Source: Flavonifractor hominis
Lineage (GTDB): Bacteria; Bacillota; Clostridia; Oscillospirales; Oscillospiraceae
Reading direction: 5' to 3'
Length of the DNA: 64,000 nucleotides
NCBI RefSeq assembly: GCF_040095835.1
Contig: NZ_JBBMFT010000001.1
Coordinates: 1 to 64,000 of the forward strand
The notes beneath the pieces are model-generated. The model had not been told where the DNA came from and searched no databases. It saw only the letters and a program-made list of their open reading frames with translations. Shown here in pieces: positions 24,286 through 33,783 of the stretch. Positions within the stretch are counted from its first letter, which is position 1. Each line of letters starts with the position of its first letter. Position numbers and translations under genes: made by a program.

Positions 24286-27200
24286 ATGAGGCAAAAATGG
24301 AAGAAGATTCTATCCCTTGTTATGGCGTTGAGTCTGATCCTGAGCTTAATGGTACCGGTCTACGCGGCGGAAACGCCGACGGAGACAGCAGAACCGACGA
24401 CATCTACAGTGCAGTATACAGATGTCGCCGGACACTGGGCAGAAGATGCCATTCTGGAATGGAGTGAGTATGGCATCATTGCTGGTGACGGAACGGGGAA
24501 ATTTAACCCAGATGCAAACATTACCCGTGCGGAACTGGCAAAGATTCTGGCCGAGACCCTGAAGTTGGAGGTAACGGCAGAGAACCAGTTCAATGATCTT
24601 CCGTCGGACGCATGGTACACCCCGTACATTCTGAAATGTGTGGCGGCCGGTATCATGAACGGACGGGGGAACGGCCTGGTTAGTCCCAGTGACCCGGTAA
24701 CCCGCCAGGAGACCTGTAAGATGGTCGCTGTGGCGCTGGGGCTGGAACTGGCTACGGGACGCACGGACTTCAAGGATGATGCCAGCATTGCTGACTGGGC
24801 GATGCCTTATGTATCTGCTATGCGGTCGGCTGGTTATATCCAGGGAGTAGGCGGCGGCCTGTTTGCGCCTGAGACGTCTCTGACCCGTGCTTCTGCGGTC
24901 ACCATGCTGGATAATGCTGTAGTGGCCTATATCACACAGGACAATACCACGATAACCGGTGTGCAGGACGGTATCGTGATTGTTGCGGCGAACGGTGTAA
25001 CACTGAAGGATGCCACGGTGAATGGCAATCTGATCATCTGTGGTGACAATGTAACAGTAGAGAAGACTACCGTCAACGGCAACGTTCTGGTCAATGGGGA
25101 CCAGGCTGTACTGAAGAACTCTACTGTGAAGGGCAATTTGAACGTAGCCAACAGTGTGAAAAAAGTGACTCTGAACAGCACCAGCGTAACTGGTAAGACC
25201 ACGGGCAATACCTCTGCAGTCGTTACTACGCCTTCCGGTGGTTCCAGTTCCGGTGGTTCGGATGACGGCGATTCCTCTGACAGTCAGGTACCCGAGACCG
25301 GACACACCAATGCGTATGACCCGGCCAATCCGTATGTAGGCGTGAATGTGGGCCTGTTCCACAACGTGCCCATTACGGTGGACGAGGACACCACGGGCGT
25401 AGCCAGCTACTATCTGCCCGAGGGGATGGATCCCTGGGCGCCTGCGGTAATCGTTCTTACGCCTGACAACACTACGGCCCGCGCGTTCTCCGGCAGCGAG
25501 ACCGGCAAGGCGTGGCAGGCAGTGGCGGACGAGAACAAGATCGCGGTTGCCTTCCTGGAGCCCCAGGACGGCAAGACATGGAACCTGGATCTGAGCGAGG
25601 ACGGCCGTGACGACGCGGCGGTGCTCAATCAGCTGTATCTGACCATGCGTCAGAAGGGACTGAGCCTGAAGGGCGCGTTCTCGATGGACAAGTCCCACAC
25701 GGCCCTGGTGGGCTATGAAGAGGGCGGCGCAGCAGCTCTGGTGTTCGGTGGCCGCTGGGCCAGCGATTTCAGCTCCATCTGCGCAGTAGACGCAACGGCG
25801 GCTTCCGCCGAGGCGCTGAAGACCATCGGCGAAGAGTACGTGATGCCGTTCCCGGGCGACACGACCCAGGGCATCGAGGAAGAGGCCATTGCGGCCAAGA
25901 CGGTAGATACCCCTGTGTGGTTTGTGAACTCCGATGCGGAGGGCGCCAACAAGGCGGCTCTGGACTTCTATGTGACGGCGGCCAACGCCACGAAGGGCAC
26001 AGCCAACAGCTATGCGGAGAGCGTGTACAACACCGGACGTGAGGGTTCGGATGTAGAGATCTGGGTGAGCAAGAACACGCAGACTCCCGCGACGATCTGG
26101 GAGCAGTTCTCCGGGACCTTCAAGCGCTTTATGGCCATGCAGCTGCCCGGCCGCGTGACCAAGGCGCAGGACTTTACCGAGAAGGGCTTCAGTATCCATG
26201 AAGAGACCATCAACGGCGAGGTGCGCCGCTGGATGACCTATGTACCCAGCAGCTACGACGGCACCAGCGAGGTGCCTCTGGTACTGGTGATGCACGGCTA
26301 TACCGCGTCCATGTACGCCATCGCGGAGGAGTCCCGGTGGTATGACGTGGCCGAGGAGAACGGCTTTATCGTGGTCTTCGCCCAGGGCCTGGTGCGTCCG
26401 GCGGATGCCATGGGCAACATCCCCACTGCCATGTGGCTGGCCGGTGCGTTCGGCTCTATGGCGGGTGAGGATACGGATCCTGAGGCGGATCTGAAGTTCC
26501 TGGATACCCTGCTGGACAAGATGGAGAGCGACTATAAGATCGACACCAGCCGCGTCTACGCTACGGGCCACTCCAACGGCAGCCTGATGACGTGGGCCAT
26601 GGGTTCCAAGTTTGCCGACCGGTTCGCGGCCATCGCGCCTGTGGGCTATATGTCCGAGCCGATGGACGGCCTGGAGGAAGGGACCATCCTGCCCACCTGG
26701 TCGTTCCTGGGCGAGTATGACTCGGCCGGAGATCCCACTCTGGTGGAGGGCGGCGCGACGGTGAAGTCGCTGCAGGCCTGGAACAAGCAGAACGGGACCA
26801 ACGAAGACAAGGTAAGCACGAGCAAGCAGTATGACGGCGGCTTTGTGACCCGCACCTTCAGCAATGAGGACGGCGTGCCGCTGGTGAAGTTCACGGAAGT
26901 GAAGGATACGCCTCACGTGTATCTGCAGGAGGAGAGCGTGACCATCTGGAACGAGTTCTTCTCCAAGTACAGCCGCGGTGAGGACGGCACGGTCTATTAT
27001 CAGGCCAGCGCCGAGAGCGAGCCGGAGGCGGTAAAGGCTTCCGAGTACAAGGCCTCCACCGGATGGTTTGCGCCCGCTGAGAAGGTGGAGTATACCTATG
27101 ATCCTGAGAATCCCTATGATGCGGTGATCACCGGCAAGTGCGACGGCGTGATGATCACGGCGGGCGACGACATGGCTTCCGCTACGGTGTACATCCCCGA

Positions 27201-28887
27201 GGGCGCGCAGCCCTACTGCCCGGTGGTCCTGGTACTGACTCCGGACGGCATGACCGCCGCGGAGTTTGCCGAGACCGAGACCGGCAAGGCCTGGATGGCT
27301 GCGGCGGACGCCCAGGAGGCCGGCGTGGCCTATGACCAGAAGTTTGTGGTGGCGTTCATGGGCCCCGAGGCGGGGGAGAGCTGGAACCTGGCTCTGGACG
27401 AGAACGGCCGGGACGACGCCAGCCTGGTGAATTCCCTGTACACCACCATCCGCTCCCGCTCCCTGAGCCAGCGGCACCCCGCGGGCGTGAACCGCGGCTG
27501 GATCGCCCTGGTGGGCTATGAGGAGGGCGGCGCGGCTGCGCTGCTGTTCGGCGCGCGGCACGCGGCCAACTTCTCCAGCATCTGCGCGGTGGACGCTACG
27601 GAAGTGCCTGCGGCCTCTCTGAGCGCAGTGGGCGAGCTGTATGTGGCTCCCTTCACGGGCGACGGTTCCACCAACGGCGTGGAGGAGCTGCAGCTGAAGG
27701 CCAAGGATGTGGCTACCTCTGTGTGGCTGATCGACTCCGGCGCCGATAGCACCAACGCCCATGTGGTGAATTACTTCAAGACCGCCGATGACATCACGGC
27801 GGCAGGGGCTCCCGGCGAGGATCCCTTTGACACCCAGTATGTGAACGCGGAGAACCCGGCCAAGATGGTCGTGGTCACCGACAGCGAGGGCCAGAGCGTG
27901 GCTCCCGATGCCATCTGGGACAACTTTACCGGCCAGATCAAGCGCCTGCGTGCTCTGGAGAAGGGCGGCCGGATCGCCTTTGCTCAGGACTACACGGAGG
28001 AAGGCTTCACGGTAACCCAGGAGACCGTCAACGGCGAGGTGCGCCGCTGGATCACCTATGTGCCCACGACGTACGATGGAAGCACGAAGGTACCCCTGGT
28101 GATGGTGCTGCACGGCTACGGCGCCACCATGACCGGTATTGCCGAGGAGTCCCGCTGGTATGACCTGGCGGAGGAGAACGGCTTTATCGTGGTGTTTGCC
28201 AACGCGCTGAATACGGATGGCGCGGACCGCGGCAATGTGCCCGCCCCCACCTGGCGCTCCGAGTCGGCGGTGAATGCGGACAATGTGGACGTCCAGTTCC
28301 TGAACGGTCTGCTGGACCGGATGGAGGAGGACTACAACATCGACACCGGCCGTGAGTACATCACCGGTCACTCCAACGGCAGCATGATGACCTGGACGAT
28401 GGCCATCAACGCGACCGATCGGTTTGCGGCTATCGGCCCCTGCGGCTACATGGTGCCCTACGAGGGCGAGCTGTCCACTGAGACGCCTATCGCCATCTGG
28501 GGCTTCCTGGGTGAGTACGACAGCGTCGGCAGCGCGAAGCTGATCGAGGGCAACAACACGGTGAAGGCGCTGCAGGCGTGGAACAAGCACAACGGCATCG
28601 ACGAGACCACGGCGAAGGCGGAGAAGGAGTCCGTGATGTACACGGACAGCTTCGCAACCGAGACCTTCTCCACGGCGGACGGTGTGCCTCTGGTGAAGTT
28701 CACGGAGGTGGCCGACACCCCGCACGTGTACCTGCAGGAAGAGGCTACCCACCTGTGGGAGTTCTTCTCTCACTACTATCGTGATGAAGAGGGCAACCTC
28801 TACTATCAGGCGGATGACGATACCCCGGCGGTGAAGATCACCCTGGGTGAGTACAAGGCGGATAACGGCTGGTACACAGCCGAATAA
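24286..28887 (+). CDS. SLH-anchored tandem esterase (PHB-depolymerase/feruloyl-esterase-like), two modules
   Basis: A 1,533-residue exported protein. Signal peptide to about residue 27; three SLH repeats at about 44-90, 102-150 and 161-210; a short repetitive strand-rich region 222-310 (VNGNLIICGDNV, VNGNVLVNGDQA); a Ser/Gly linker; then two modules of about 600 residues. Each module has a first alpha/beta-hydrolase-like half whose nucleophile elbow reads GYEEGGAAA (no Ser; near residues 475 and 1075), and a second half with an intact elbow GHSNGS (near 761 and 1361), an oxyanion HG (LVMHGY, MVLHGY) and a late His in TPHVYLQEE. It probably removes acyl groups such as ferulate from plant polysaccharide while held on the S-layer; the substrate is inferred. 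GAGGAGG lies upstream. Confidence 0.9.
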   Translation: MRQKWKKILSLVMALSLILSLMVPVYAAETPTETAEPTTSTVQYTDVAGHWAEDAILEWSEYGIIAGDGTGKFNPDANITRAELAKILAETLKLEVTAENQFNDLPSDAWYTPYILKCVAAGIMNGRGNGLVSPSDPVTRQETCKMVAVALGLELATGRTDFKDDASIADWAMPYVSAMRSAGYIQGVGGGLFAPETSLTRASAVTMLDNAVVAYITQDNTTITGVQDGIVIVAANGVTLKDATVNGNLIICGDNVTVEKTTVNGNVLVNGDQAVLKNSTVKGNLNVANSVKKVTLNSTSVTGKTTGNTSAVVTTPSGGSSSGGSDDGDSSDSQVPETGHTNAYDPANPYVGVNVGLFHNVPITVDEDTTGVASYYLPEGMDPWAPAVIVLTPDNTTARAFSGSETGKAWQAVADENKIAVAFLEPQDGKTWNLDLSEDGRDDAAVLNQLYLTMRQKGLSLKGAFSMDKSHTALVGYEEGGAAALVFGGRWASDFSSICAVDATAASAEALKTIGEEYVMPFPGDTTQGIEEEAIAAKTVDTPVWFVNSDAEGANKAALDFYVTAANATKGTANSYAESVYNTGREGSDVEIWVSKNTQTPATIWEQFSGTFKRFMAMQLPGRVTKAQDFTEKGFSIHEETINGEVRRWMTYVPSSYDGTSEVPLVLVMHGYTASMYAIAEESRWYDVAEENGFIVVFAQGLVRPADAMGNIPTAMWLAGAFGSMAGEDTDPEADLKFLDTLLDKMESDYKIDTSRVYATGHSNGSLMTWAMGSKFADRFAAIAPVGYMSEPMDGLEEGTILPTWSFLGEYDSAGDPTLVEGGATVKSLQAWNKQNGTNEDKVSTSKQYDGGFVTRTFSNEDGVPLVKFTEVKDTPHVYLQEESVTIWNEFFSKYSRGEDGTVYYQASAESEPEAVKASEYKASTGWFAPAEKVEYTYDPENPYDAVITGKCDGVMITAGDDMASATVYIPEGAQPYCPVVLVLTPDGMTAAEFAETETGKAWMAAADAQEAGVAYDQKFVVAFMGPEAGESWNLALDENGRDDASLVNSLYTTIRSRSLSQRHPAGVNRGWIALVGYEEGGAAALLFGARHAANFSSICAVDATEVPAASLSAVGELYVAPFTGDGSTNGVEELQLKAKDVATSVWLIDSGADSTNAHVVNYFKTADDITAAGAPGEDPFDTQYVNAENPAKMVVVTDSEGQSVAPDAIWDNFTGQIKRLRALEKGGRIAFAQDYTEEGFTVTQETVNGEVRRWITYVPTTYDGSTKVPLVMVLHGYGATMTGIAEESRWYDLAEENGFIVVFANALNTDGADRGNVPAPTWRSESAVNADNVDVQFLNGLLDRMEEDYNIDTGREYITGHSNGSMMTWTMAINATDRFAAIGPCGYMVPYEGELSTETPIAIWGFLGEYDSVGSAKLIEGNNTVKALQAWNKHNGIDETTAKAEKESVMYTDSFATETFSTADGVPLVKFTEVADTPHVYLQEEATHLWEFFSHYYRDEEGNLYYQADDDTPAVKITLGEYKADNGWYTAE

Positions 28888-28916
28888 AGCCTACAGACCG
28901 ACTGAATCCAATCAAT

Positions 28917-28966
28917 AAAATGCCAATCGGGCGACCCTATAGGGCCGCCCGATTGGCATTTTTTGC
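28917..28966 (+). terminator. Terminator of the SLH-esterase gene
   Basis: A stem of about 17 bp (AAATGCCAATCGGGCG and complement) is followed by six T. Confidence 0.9.
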
Positions 28967-29257
28967 AAAAATAAAAGAAAAAAGTTTACATTTTTTCTGA
29001 AACTTTTTCACACTTTTTTCGTTATATTATTATAGAGGGAAAAACATCAATGGAAATTTCAAAGCATATTGTGTCAGGAGATAGGAAAAGTAAGGAACCA
29101 TTTGTTGTTGACGTATTGGTGAAGGTGAGGTAAATTTTTTGCGATAAAGAGACGTGATAAAACGTTCTCTCTATCTAAAATCATGATAAATAAAAGGGGG
29201 TGAGTGACGGCCAAAATAGGGAAAGCAATCAACAGCGAGACCAAAAAGGAGGAAACC
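28967..29257 (+). promoter_or_regulatory. Leader of the GH28 gene
   Basis: 291 AT-rich bases without a gene. A weak promoter (TTTTCA-N17-TATTAT, 29005-29033) would give a leader of about 220 bases. It contains a small hairpin (AGAGACGT/ACGTTCTCT near 29147-29170) and GATAAAACGTT (29156-29166), an 11-mer repeated at 35046 ahead of the next SLH gene. Confidence 0.4.
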
Positions 29258-32200
29258 ATGGAAAAACAAATACGCAAACTTCACAGAGGAGTCATACGCA
29301 GGGTACTGTCCTGTGTGTTGACAGCGTCGTTGCTTTGCACCTGCTTTGTCACGACTTCGTTTGCAGCCGAAAGTGAAGAAGCAACGCAGTTAACATATAC
29401 TGTGGCCGACGGTCTGGATTTTGACGATACCAGCACCTTTGTGGATTCGGAGTCCGCATGGGGTTACGCAGACACCATCGTAGAGCATGTGGAGAGCGCT
29501 GTGGAAGATATGCAGGAGATCTTTGACCAGCGTACGGTCTCCATCCTGGACTATGGTGCAGAAGCCAGTGAAAGAGTCAGTGAGGATGATGTCTGGAACT
29601 GGACGGAAGATGAACTGGCGGAAGAGACCCGACTGGCCAAGGTCAATACACAGGCTATTTATGACGCCATCAAGGACGTCAGCGAGGCCGGTGGCGGTAC
29701 CGTTGTGGTGCCCGCTCAAGATGGAAAGGTATTTTATACTGCCGCCATTCATCTGGAGGATAACGTCAACCTCTGCGTAGAGGAAGGCGCTACTCTGGCG
29801 TTCTCCGTGAATACGGAGCTCTACCAGGGCGACTTTATGAAGCAGGTCTATGGGGATGGTGTGGATGACAAGGGCCTGACCTTGACACGCTTTGAGAGCG
29901 TGGAACTGATGAACTATTCCCCGTTCATTTATGCTTACGGCAAAAAGAATGTGGCCATCACTGGCGGCGGCACGCTGGACGGCCAGGCTACCGTGGGTGA
30001 TGGTGTGGACGGTTCCACCGGTGTGTGGCAGCCCTGGAAAAATAGCGGTGTGAAGTACTACACCGACAGCGAGGGTGTGCAGCACAGCATGAGCGATATC
30101 GCCCAGGTGCCCGCCCGGAACAAGCTGTTTGCTCAGGGGCAGATGGATGTACCGGTGTCTGAGCGCCAGTACGGCGAGGCGGAGTCTGAACCCTGGGAGG
30201 CAGCGGGCGACGGCTATCTGCGTCCCAACTTTATCCAGCCCTACAACTGTCAGAATGTACTTATCGAGGGTATCCGGATCGAGAATTCTCCCATGTGGGA
30301 AATCAACCCGGTATTGTGTGACACCGTGATGGTGGACGGAGTGTATGTGGAGTCCCATATGGGCAACAACGACGGCTGCGATCCGGAATGCACCAGCAAT
30401 ATGGTGATCCAGAACAGCACCTTCAATGTGGGTGACGACTGCATCGCCATCAAGTCTGGCCGTAATGGCGATGGCCTGCGGGTTGACCGGGCCAGCTTCA
30501 ATATTGTGATCCAGAACAATGAGATGGTGGATGGCCACGGCGGTGTGACCATCGGCTCTGAAATCACCGGTGGTGTGAAGAATATCTTCTCCCGGAACAA
30601 CGATATGGAAAGCTCCAATCTTCAGGTTGCCTATCGCTTTAAGACAAATTATATCCGCGGTGGTGTGATCGAGAATATCTACTATAAGGGAGACACCGTG
30701 AATCAGGTGTCCACCAGCTCTTCCTCGCACGGCGTGATTATTGTGGACCTTAACTATGATATTAGTAGTGAGGTTGCAGCTATGGAGGAAGTGCCTTCCC
30801 GTCTGGGGATTGATCCCAGCTCTTTTAGCTACAAAGCCTACATGCCGGAATTTAAAAACGTGGTGGTAGAGGATTTGATGGTCAACGAGGCCGGAACCAC
30901 CAATTATGGCGGGGCCAATGCCATCAAACTCACCGGTTTTAGCAAGGACGGCATTACCGGTGAGCATATCGACAAGAGCGGTATTACCGATGACTGCTAT
31001 ATTTCTGGTTTTACGGTAAAAAATTCTACATTTAACAGCAGCAAGACCAACCTTGCCTTGAGCTATGTGGATGGACTGACGCTGGACAATGTTACTTTTA
31101 CCGGCGGCAGCAGCAATAGTTCGGTCAGCAATACCAAGAATGTGACCTTCACCAACTGTGATCTGTCTGCGTCCAATGTTAGCCGCAGCCTTTTTGAGAA
31201 CCTCGAAGGGGTCAGCATTGACGAGTATACGACCTTCGCTGGTGAGCGGCCTTACGATCCGCTGGAGACGGCCTATGACATCAATTATCTGGCCAGTGGT
31301 GACGCGGAAGTGAGCTCCAAGACCTATGATGAGAATACGGTCCACTACCAGCTTTCCCACATTAAGGACTATATTGTCCCCGGCGGTGGTTTCTCCCTGG
31401 ATGGGATGGAAGAAAGCGATGCTGTGGTCCAGTACAACAAGAATCTGAATACCTGCTGGTTCCAGATTTATAACATGACCGAGGGCAACAATTTCTATTT
31501 TACAACGCCCATTAAGGTTTCCGGTGGAGACTATACGGCGGAGCTGTCCTACAAGGACGGCGCAAGCCGCGGCAGCTTTGATGTGGTCTTGGTGGACACC
31601 ACTACCGGAACAGAGTATAAGCTGGGATCCATTGACGAGGCGGCGACCCAGACCGGGACGCTGTGCTACAGCTATCTGACGCCCCAGACCAGCGTTACCA
31701 TCCCGGAAGGGGAGTACTATCTGCGTTTTGACTGCACCAAGGCAGGCGACCTTGTGGCCATCGATCTGTACCTGCACCAGCAGGGGGTTCCGGTGACTGG
31801 AGTTACGCTGAATCAGAGTTCCATGACCTTGTATTACAACGATTCCACCCAGAACAAAGGTACTCTGACTGCCACGATCACCCCTGATGATGCCACCGAC
31901 AAGACGGTAACCTGGAGCAGCAGCAATCCGACTGTGGCTTCTGTAGATGAGAATGGTACCGTAACAGCTCTGGCCGCCGGTACTGCCACCATTACAGCCA
32001 CCACCGCGGACGGTGCCTATCAGGCCAGCTGTCTTGTGACCTCCAATTACTTTGAGAATGAGTCGGATGATGTAAAGTACGATGTTATCCTGCCCAGTTC
32101 TCTGGAGCATGGCACCATTACGGCCACGCCTGCTCAGGCTGGTCCCAACGCTGAGGTCACGCTGACCATCGAACCCGATGACGGCTATGTTCTGGATACC

Positions 32201-32893
32201 CTGACGGTGACCAATCAGAGCGGTGCCCAGGTGGCGGTTACCACGGTGAGCAATGGCACCTGCACCTTCCGCATGCCTGCCGGAGGAGCCACCGTTTCTG
32301 CTACCTTCCGTGTCAGCGGCAGCGGGGAAACGCCCACCAGCGGTACCTTTACCGATGTGGCTGCCGGTCAGTGGTACTATGAAGCCGTGGAGTATGTCAG
32401 CGATAACGGCATTATGAATGGTATTGGTGGCAATCTGTTTGCACCCACCCAGTATGTGACCCGCGCCATGGTGGCCCAGGTGCTCTACAACATGGAGGGT
32501 CGTCCTGCGGTGACCACTAGCGCCGGATTTACCGATGTGAGCAGCAGCGACTGGTATGCCTCCGCGGTGAATTGGGCGGCTGCCACCGGCCTGGTGGACG
32601 GCTATGGCAATGGCCGGTTCGGCGGCAATGACAACGTCACCCGTGAGCAGATGGTGGTCATCCTTTACCGCTATGCCCAGTATAAGGGATATGACACTAC
32701 GGCCAGCACCAGCCTGGCGGGCTATGCTGACGCTGCCTCCGCTTCCTCCTGGGCTACCGAGGGGTTGAGCTGGGGCGTGGGCGCCGGTGTTATCAACGGC
32801 AAGAGCAGCACTCAGCTGGATCCTCTGGGTACTGCTACCCGTGCTGAGATTGCCCAGATTATGATGAACTTCTGCGAGAACATTGCCGAGTAA
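29258..32893 (+). CDS. SLH-anchored GH28 pectinase-like protein
   Basis: A 1,211-residue exported protein. The start at ATG 29258 has AAAGGAGG and leads directly into a signal peptide cut near residue 36 (SFA/AES). Residues about 91-650 form a right-handed beta-helix of glycoside hydrolase family 28 with its catalytic marks in order: NNDGCDPE (near 371), GDDCIAIKSG (392), GHGGVTIGSE (427) and RFKT (459). Then come a bacterial Ig-like (BIG2) domain at about 846-930, a short repeat rich in Thr, and three SLH repeats from about 1028 to the end. GH28 enzymes hydrolyse polygalacturonan or rhamnogalacturonan, so it probably releases pectin sugars at the cell surface. The exact substrate cannot be read from sequence. 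Confidence 0.92.
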   Translation: MEKQIRKLHRGVIRRVLSCVLTASLLCTCFVTTSFAAESEEATQLTYTVADGLDFDDTSTFVDSESAWGYADTIVEHVESAVEDMQEIFDQRTVSILDYGAEASERVSEDDVWNWTEDELAEETRLAKVNTQAIYDAIKDVSEAGGGTVVVPAQDGKVFYTAAIHLEDNVNLCVEEGATLAFSVNTELYQGDFMKQVYGDGVDDKGLTLTRFESVELMNYSPFIYAYGKKNVAITGGGTLDGQATVGDGVDGSTGVWQPWKNSGVKYYTDSEGVQHSMSDIAQVPARNKLFAQGQMDVPVSERQYGEAESEPWEAAGDGYLRPNFIQPYNCQNVLIEGIRIENSPMWEINPVLCDTVMVDGVYVESHMGNNDGCDPECTSNMVIQNSTFNVGDDCIAIKSGRNGDGLRVDRASFNIVIQNNEMVDGHGGVTIGSEITGGVKNIFSRNNDMESSNLQVAYRFKTNYIRGGVIENIYYKGDTVNQVSTSSSSHGVIIVDLNYDISSEVAAMEEVPSRLGIDPSSFSYKAYMPEFKNVVVEDLMVNEAGTTNYGGANAIKLTGFSKDGITGEHIDKSGITDDCYISGFTVKNSTFNSSKTNLALSYVDGLTLDNVTFTGGSSNSSVSNTKNVTFTNCDLSASNVSRSLFENLEGVSIDEYTTFAGERPYDPLETAYDINYLASGDAEVSSKTYDENTVHYQLSHIKDYIVPGGGFSLDGMEESDAVVQYNKNLNTCWFQIYNMTEGNNFYFTTPIKVSGGDYTAELSYKDGASRGSFDVVLVDTTTGTEYKLGSIDEAATQTGTLCYSYLTPQTSVTIPEGEYYLRFDCTKAGDLVAIDLYLHQQGVPVTGVTLNQSSMTLYYNDSTQNKGTLTATITPDDATDKTVTWSSSNPTVASVDENGTVTALAAGTATITATTADGAYQASCLVTSNYFENESDDVKYDVILPSSLEHGTITATPAQAGPNAEVTLTIEPDDGYVLDTLTVTNQSGAQVAVTTVSNGTCTFRMPAGGATVSATFRVSGSGETPTSGTFTDVAAGQWYYEAVEYVSDNGIMNGIGGNLFAPTQYVTRAMVAQVLYNMEGRPAVTTSAGFTDVSSSDWYASAVNWAAATGLVDGYGNGRFGGNDNVTREQMVVILYRYAQYKGYDTTASTSLAGYADAASASSWATEGLSWGVGAGVINGKSSTQLDPLGTATRAEIAQIMMNFCENIAE

Positions 32894-32906
32894 CTGCAAA
32901 TATTGC

Positions 32907-32950
32907 AAAAACCGAAGGGGCGCATTCCAATGCGCCCCTTCGGTTTTTAT
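32907..32950 (+). terminator. Terminator of the GH28 gene
   Basis: A 19-bp stem (AAACCGAAGGGGCGCATT and complement) with a two-base loop is followed by a T run. Confidence 0.92.
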
Positions 32951-33003
32951 TTATAAAAATACCCGCTCCGGATGTGCACCGGGGCGGGTGGGAGGATAAT
33001 GGA

Positions 33004-33540
33004 TTACGTTTCACTGTCCTCGCCCGCCAGCAAGGCAGAGAGGACTTCGTTGTAGACTCGTTCCGGCTTTGTCTTAAAACCGTCGGCCAGGCGTTGAGCC
33101 TGCTCCTGAGAACCACAAAAAAATTCCAGCGTCAGCAAATTACCGCCGTCATCGTCCAGAAACATGCGCGCAGTGAAGCCGCCCGACTCCCGTGGAGAGA
33201 TTTCCGCCCGGACCTGAGCGTTGCGGCGCAGGATGCCGTTGAGTTTGACCAGATTGGCGCTGCACTTATGCTTGACGGAGTAGGGTAGACTGCTTTCACA
33301 GACTGCGCCGTTGGAACGGCCCTTTTCCGTAATCTCATACAGCCCGTTTTTAAGTGTCAGGTGGTCGGAATTTACCAGTTCAGAGACCGCCTCGGCAAAG
33401 TCAAAATAGTCCACACCTTCATCGCACATGGTCAGTTCAGTCAACGTGGGAAAGTCGATGGGAGCTGCCACTCGTGCCATGAGGTAGAGGATGAGAAATT
33501 TGATATCCAATTTATCATGGATAAAGCCGTAGCGCGCCAT
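33004..33540 (-). CDS. DUF4364 family protein
   Basis: A 178-residue cytoplasmic protein. The N-terminal part looks like a winged-helix domain (DKLDIKFLILYLMARV, FAEAVSELVNSDHLTLKNGL, YEITEKG), and the rest is the DUF4364 C-terminal region common in Clostridia. Winged-helix content suggests DNA binding or a scaffold role; no function is established that I know. AAAGGAG lies nine bases upstream of ATG 33540 on the minus strand; an in-frame ATG at 33570 has none. It is convergent with the GH28 gene. Confidence 0.85.
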   Translation of the reverse strand: MARYGFIHDKLDIKFLILYLMARVAAPIDFPTLTELTMCDEGVDYFDFAEAVSELVNSDHLTLKNGLYEITEKGRSNGAVCESSLPYSVKHKCSANLVKLNGILRRNAQVRAEISPRESGGFTARMFLDDDGGNLLTLEFFCGSQEQAQRLADGFKTKPERVYNEVLSALLAGEDSET

Positions 33541-33646
33541 AAGTGGTCTCCTTTCCAATGGAATGCACATACAATAACATTATACCGAAAGCACCTGAAA
33601 ATCACAAGGGGGATTTTGAAATCACGGATTATAGGCTGATTCCCTC

Positions 33647-33675
33647 TTGTTCGTCAGGATTTGATGTGGTATGAT
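33647..33675 (+). promoter_or_regulatory. Promoter of the DUF3048 gene
   Basis: TTGTTC-N17-TATGAT with an extended -10 (TGG). Confidence 0.7.
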
Positions 33676-33783
33676 GCAGAAAAGGCGAAGAAAATGGGAG
33701 ACTTTTGGATGATATGCCCAAATGATATGGGGGCACTCCCTGGAAGCTGCTGCAAATCCAATGGGAAACTGAGGTGTCAAAAG

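Noticed and set aside
24346..28773. A 1,475-codon open frame antisense to the SLH-esterase gene
   Set aside because: It mirrors the codon pattern of the real gene (third-position GC bias removes antisense stops), has no ribosome-binding site and gives His/Arg/Leu-rich low-complexity protein. The same holds for the antisense frames at 29390-32908, 37456-39651, 35536-37329, 39763-41529 and 12365-13720.
29204..29257. GTG 29204 as start of the GH28 protein
   Set aside because: The GTG is fused to AAGGGGGTGA without spacing, and the extra 18 residues would precede a complete signal peptide. ATG 29258 has an ideal site.
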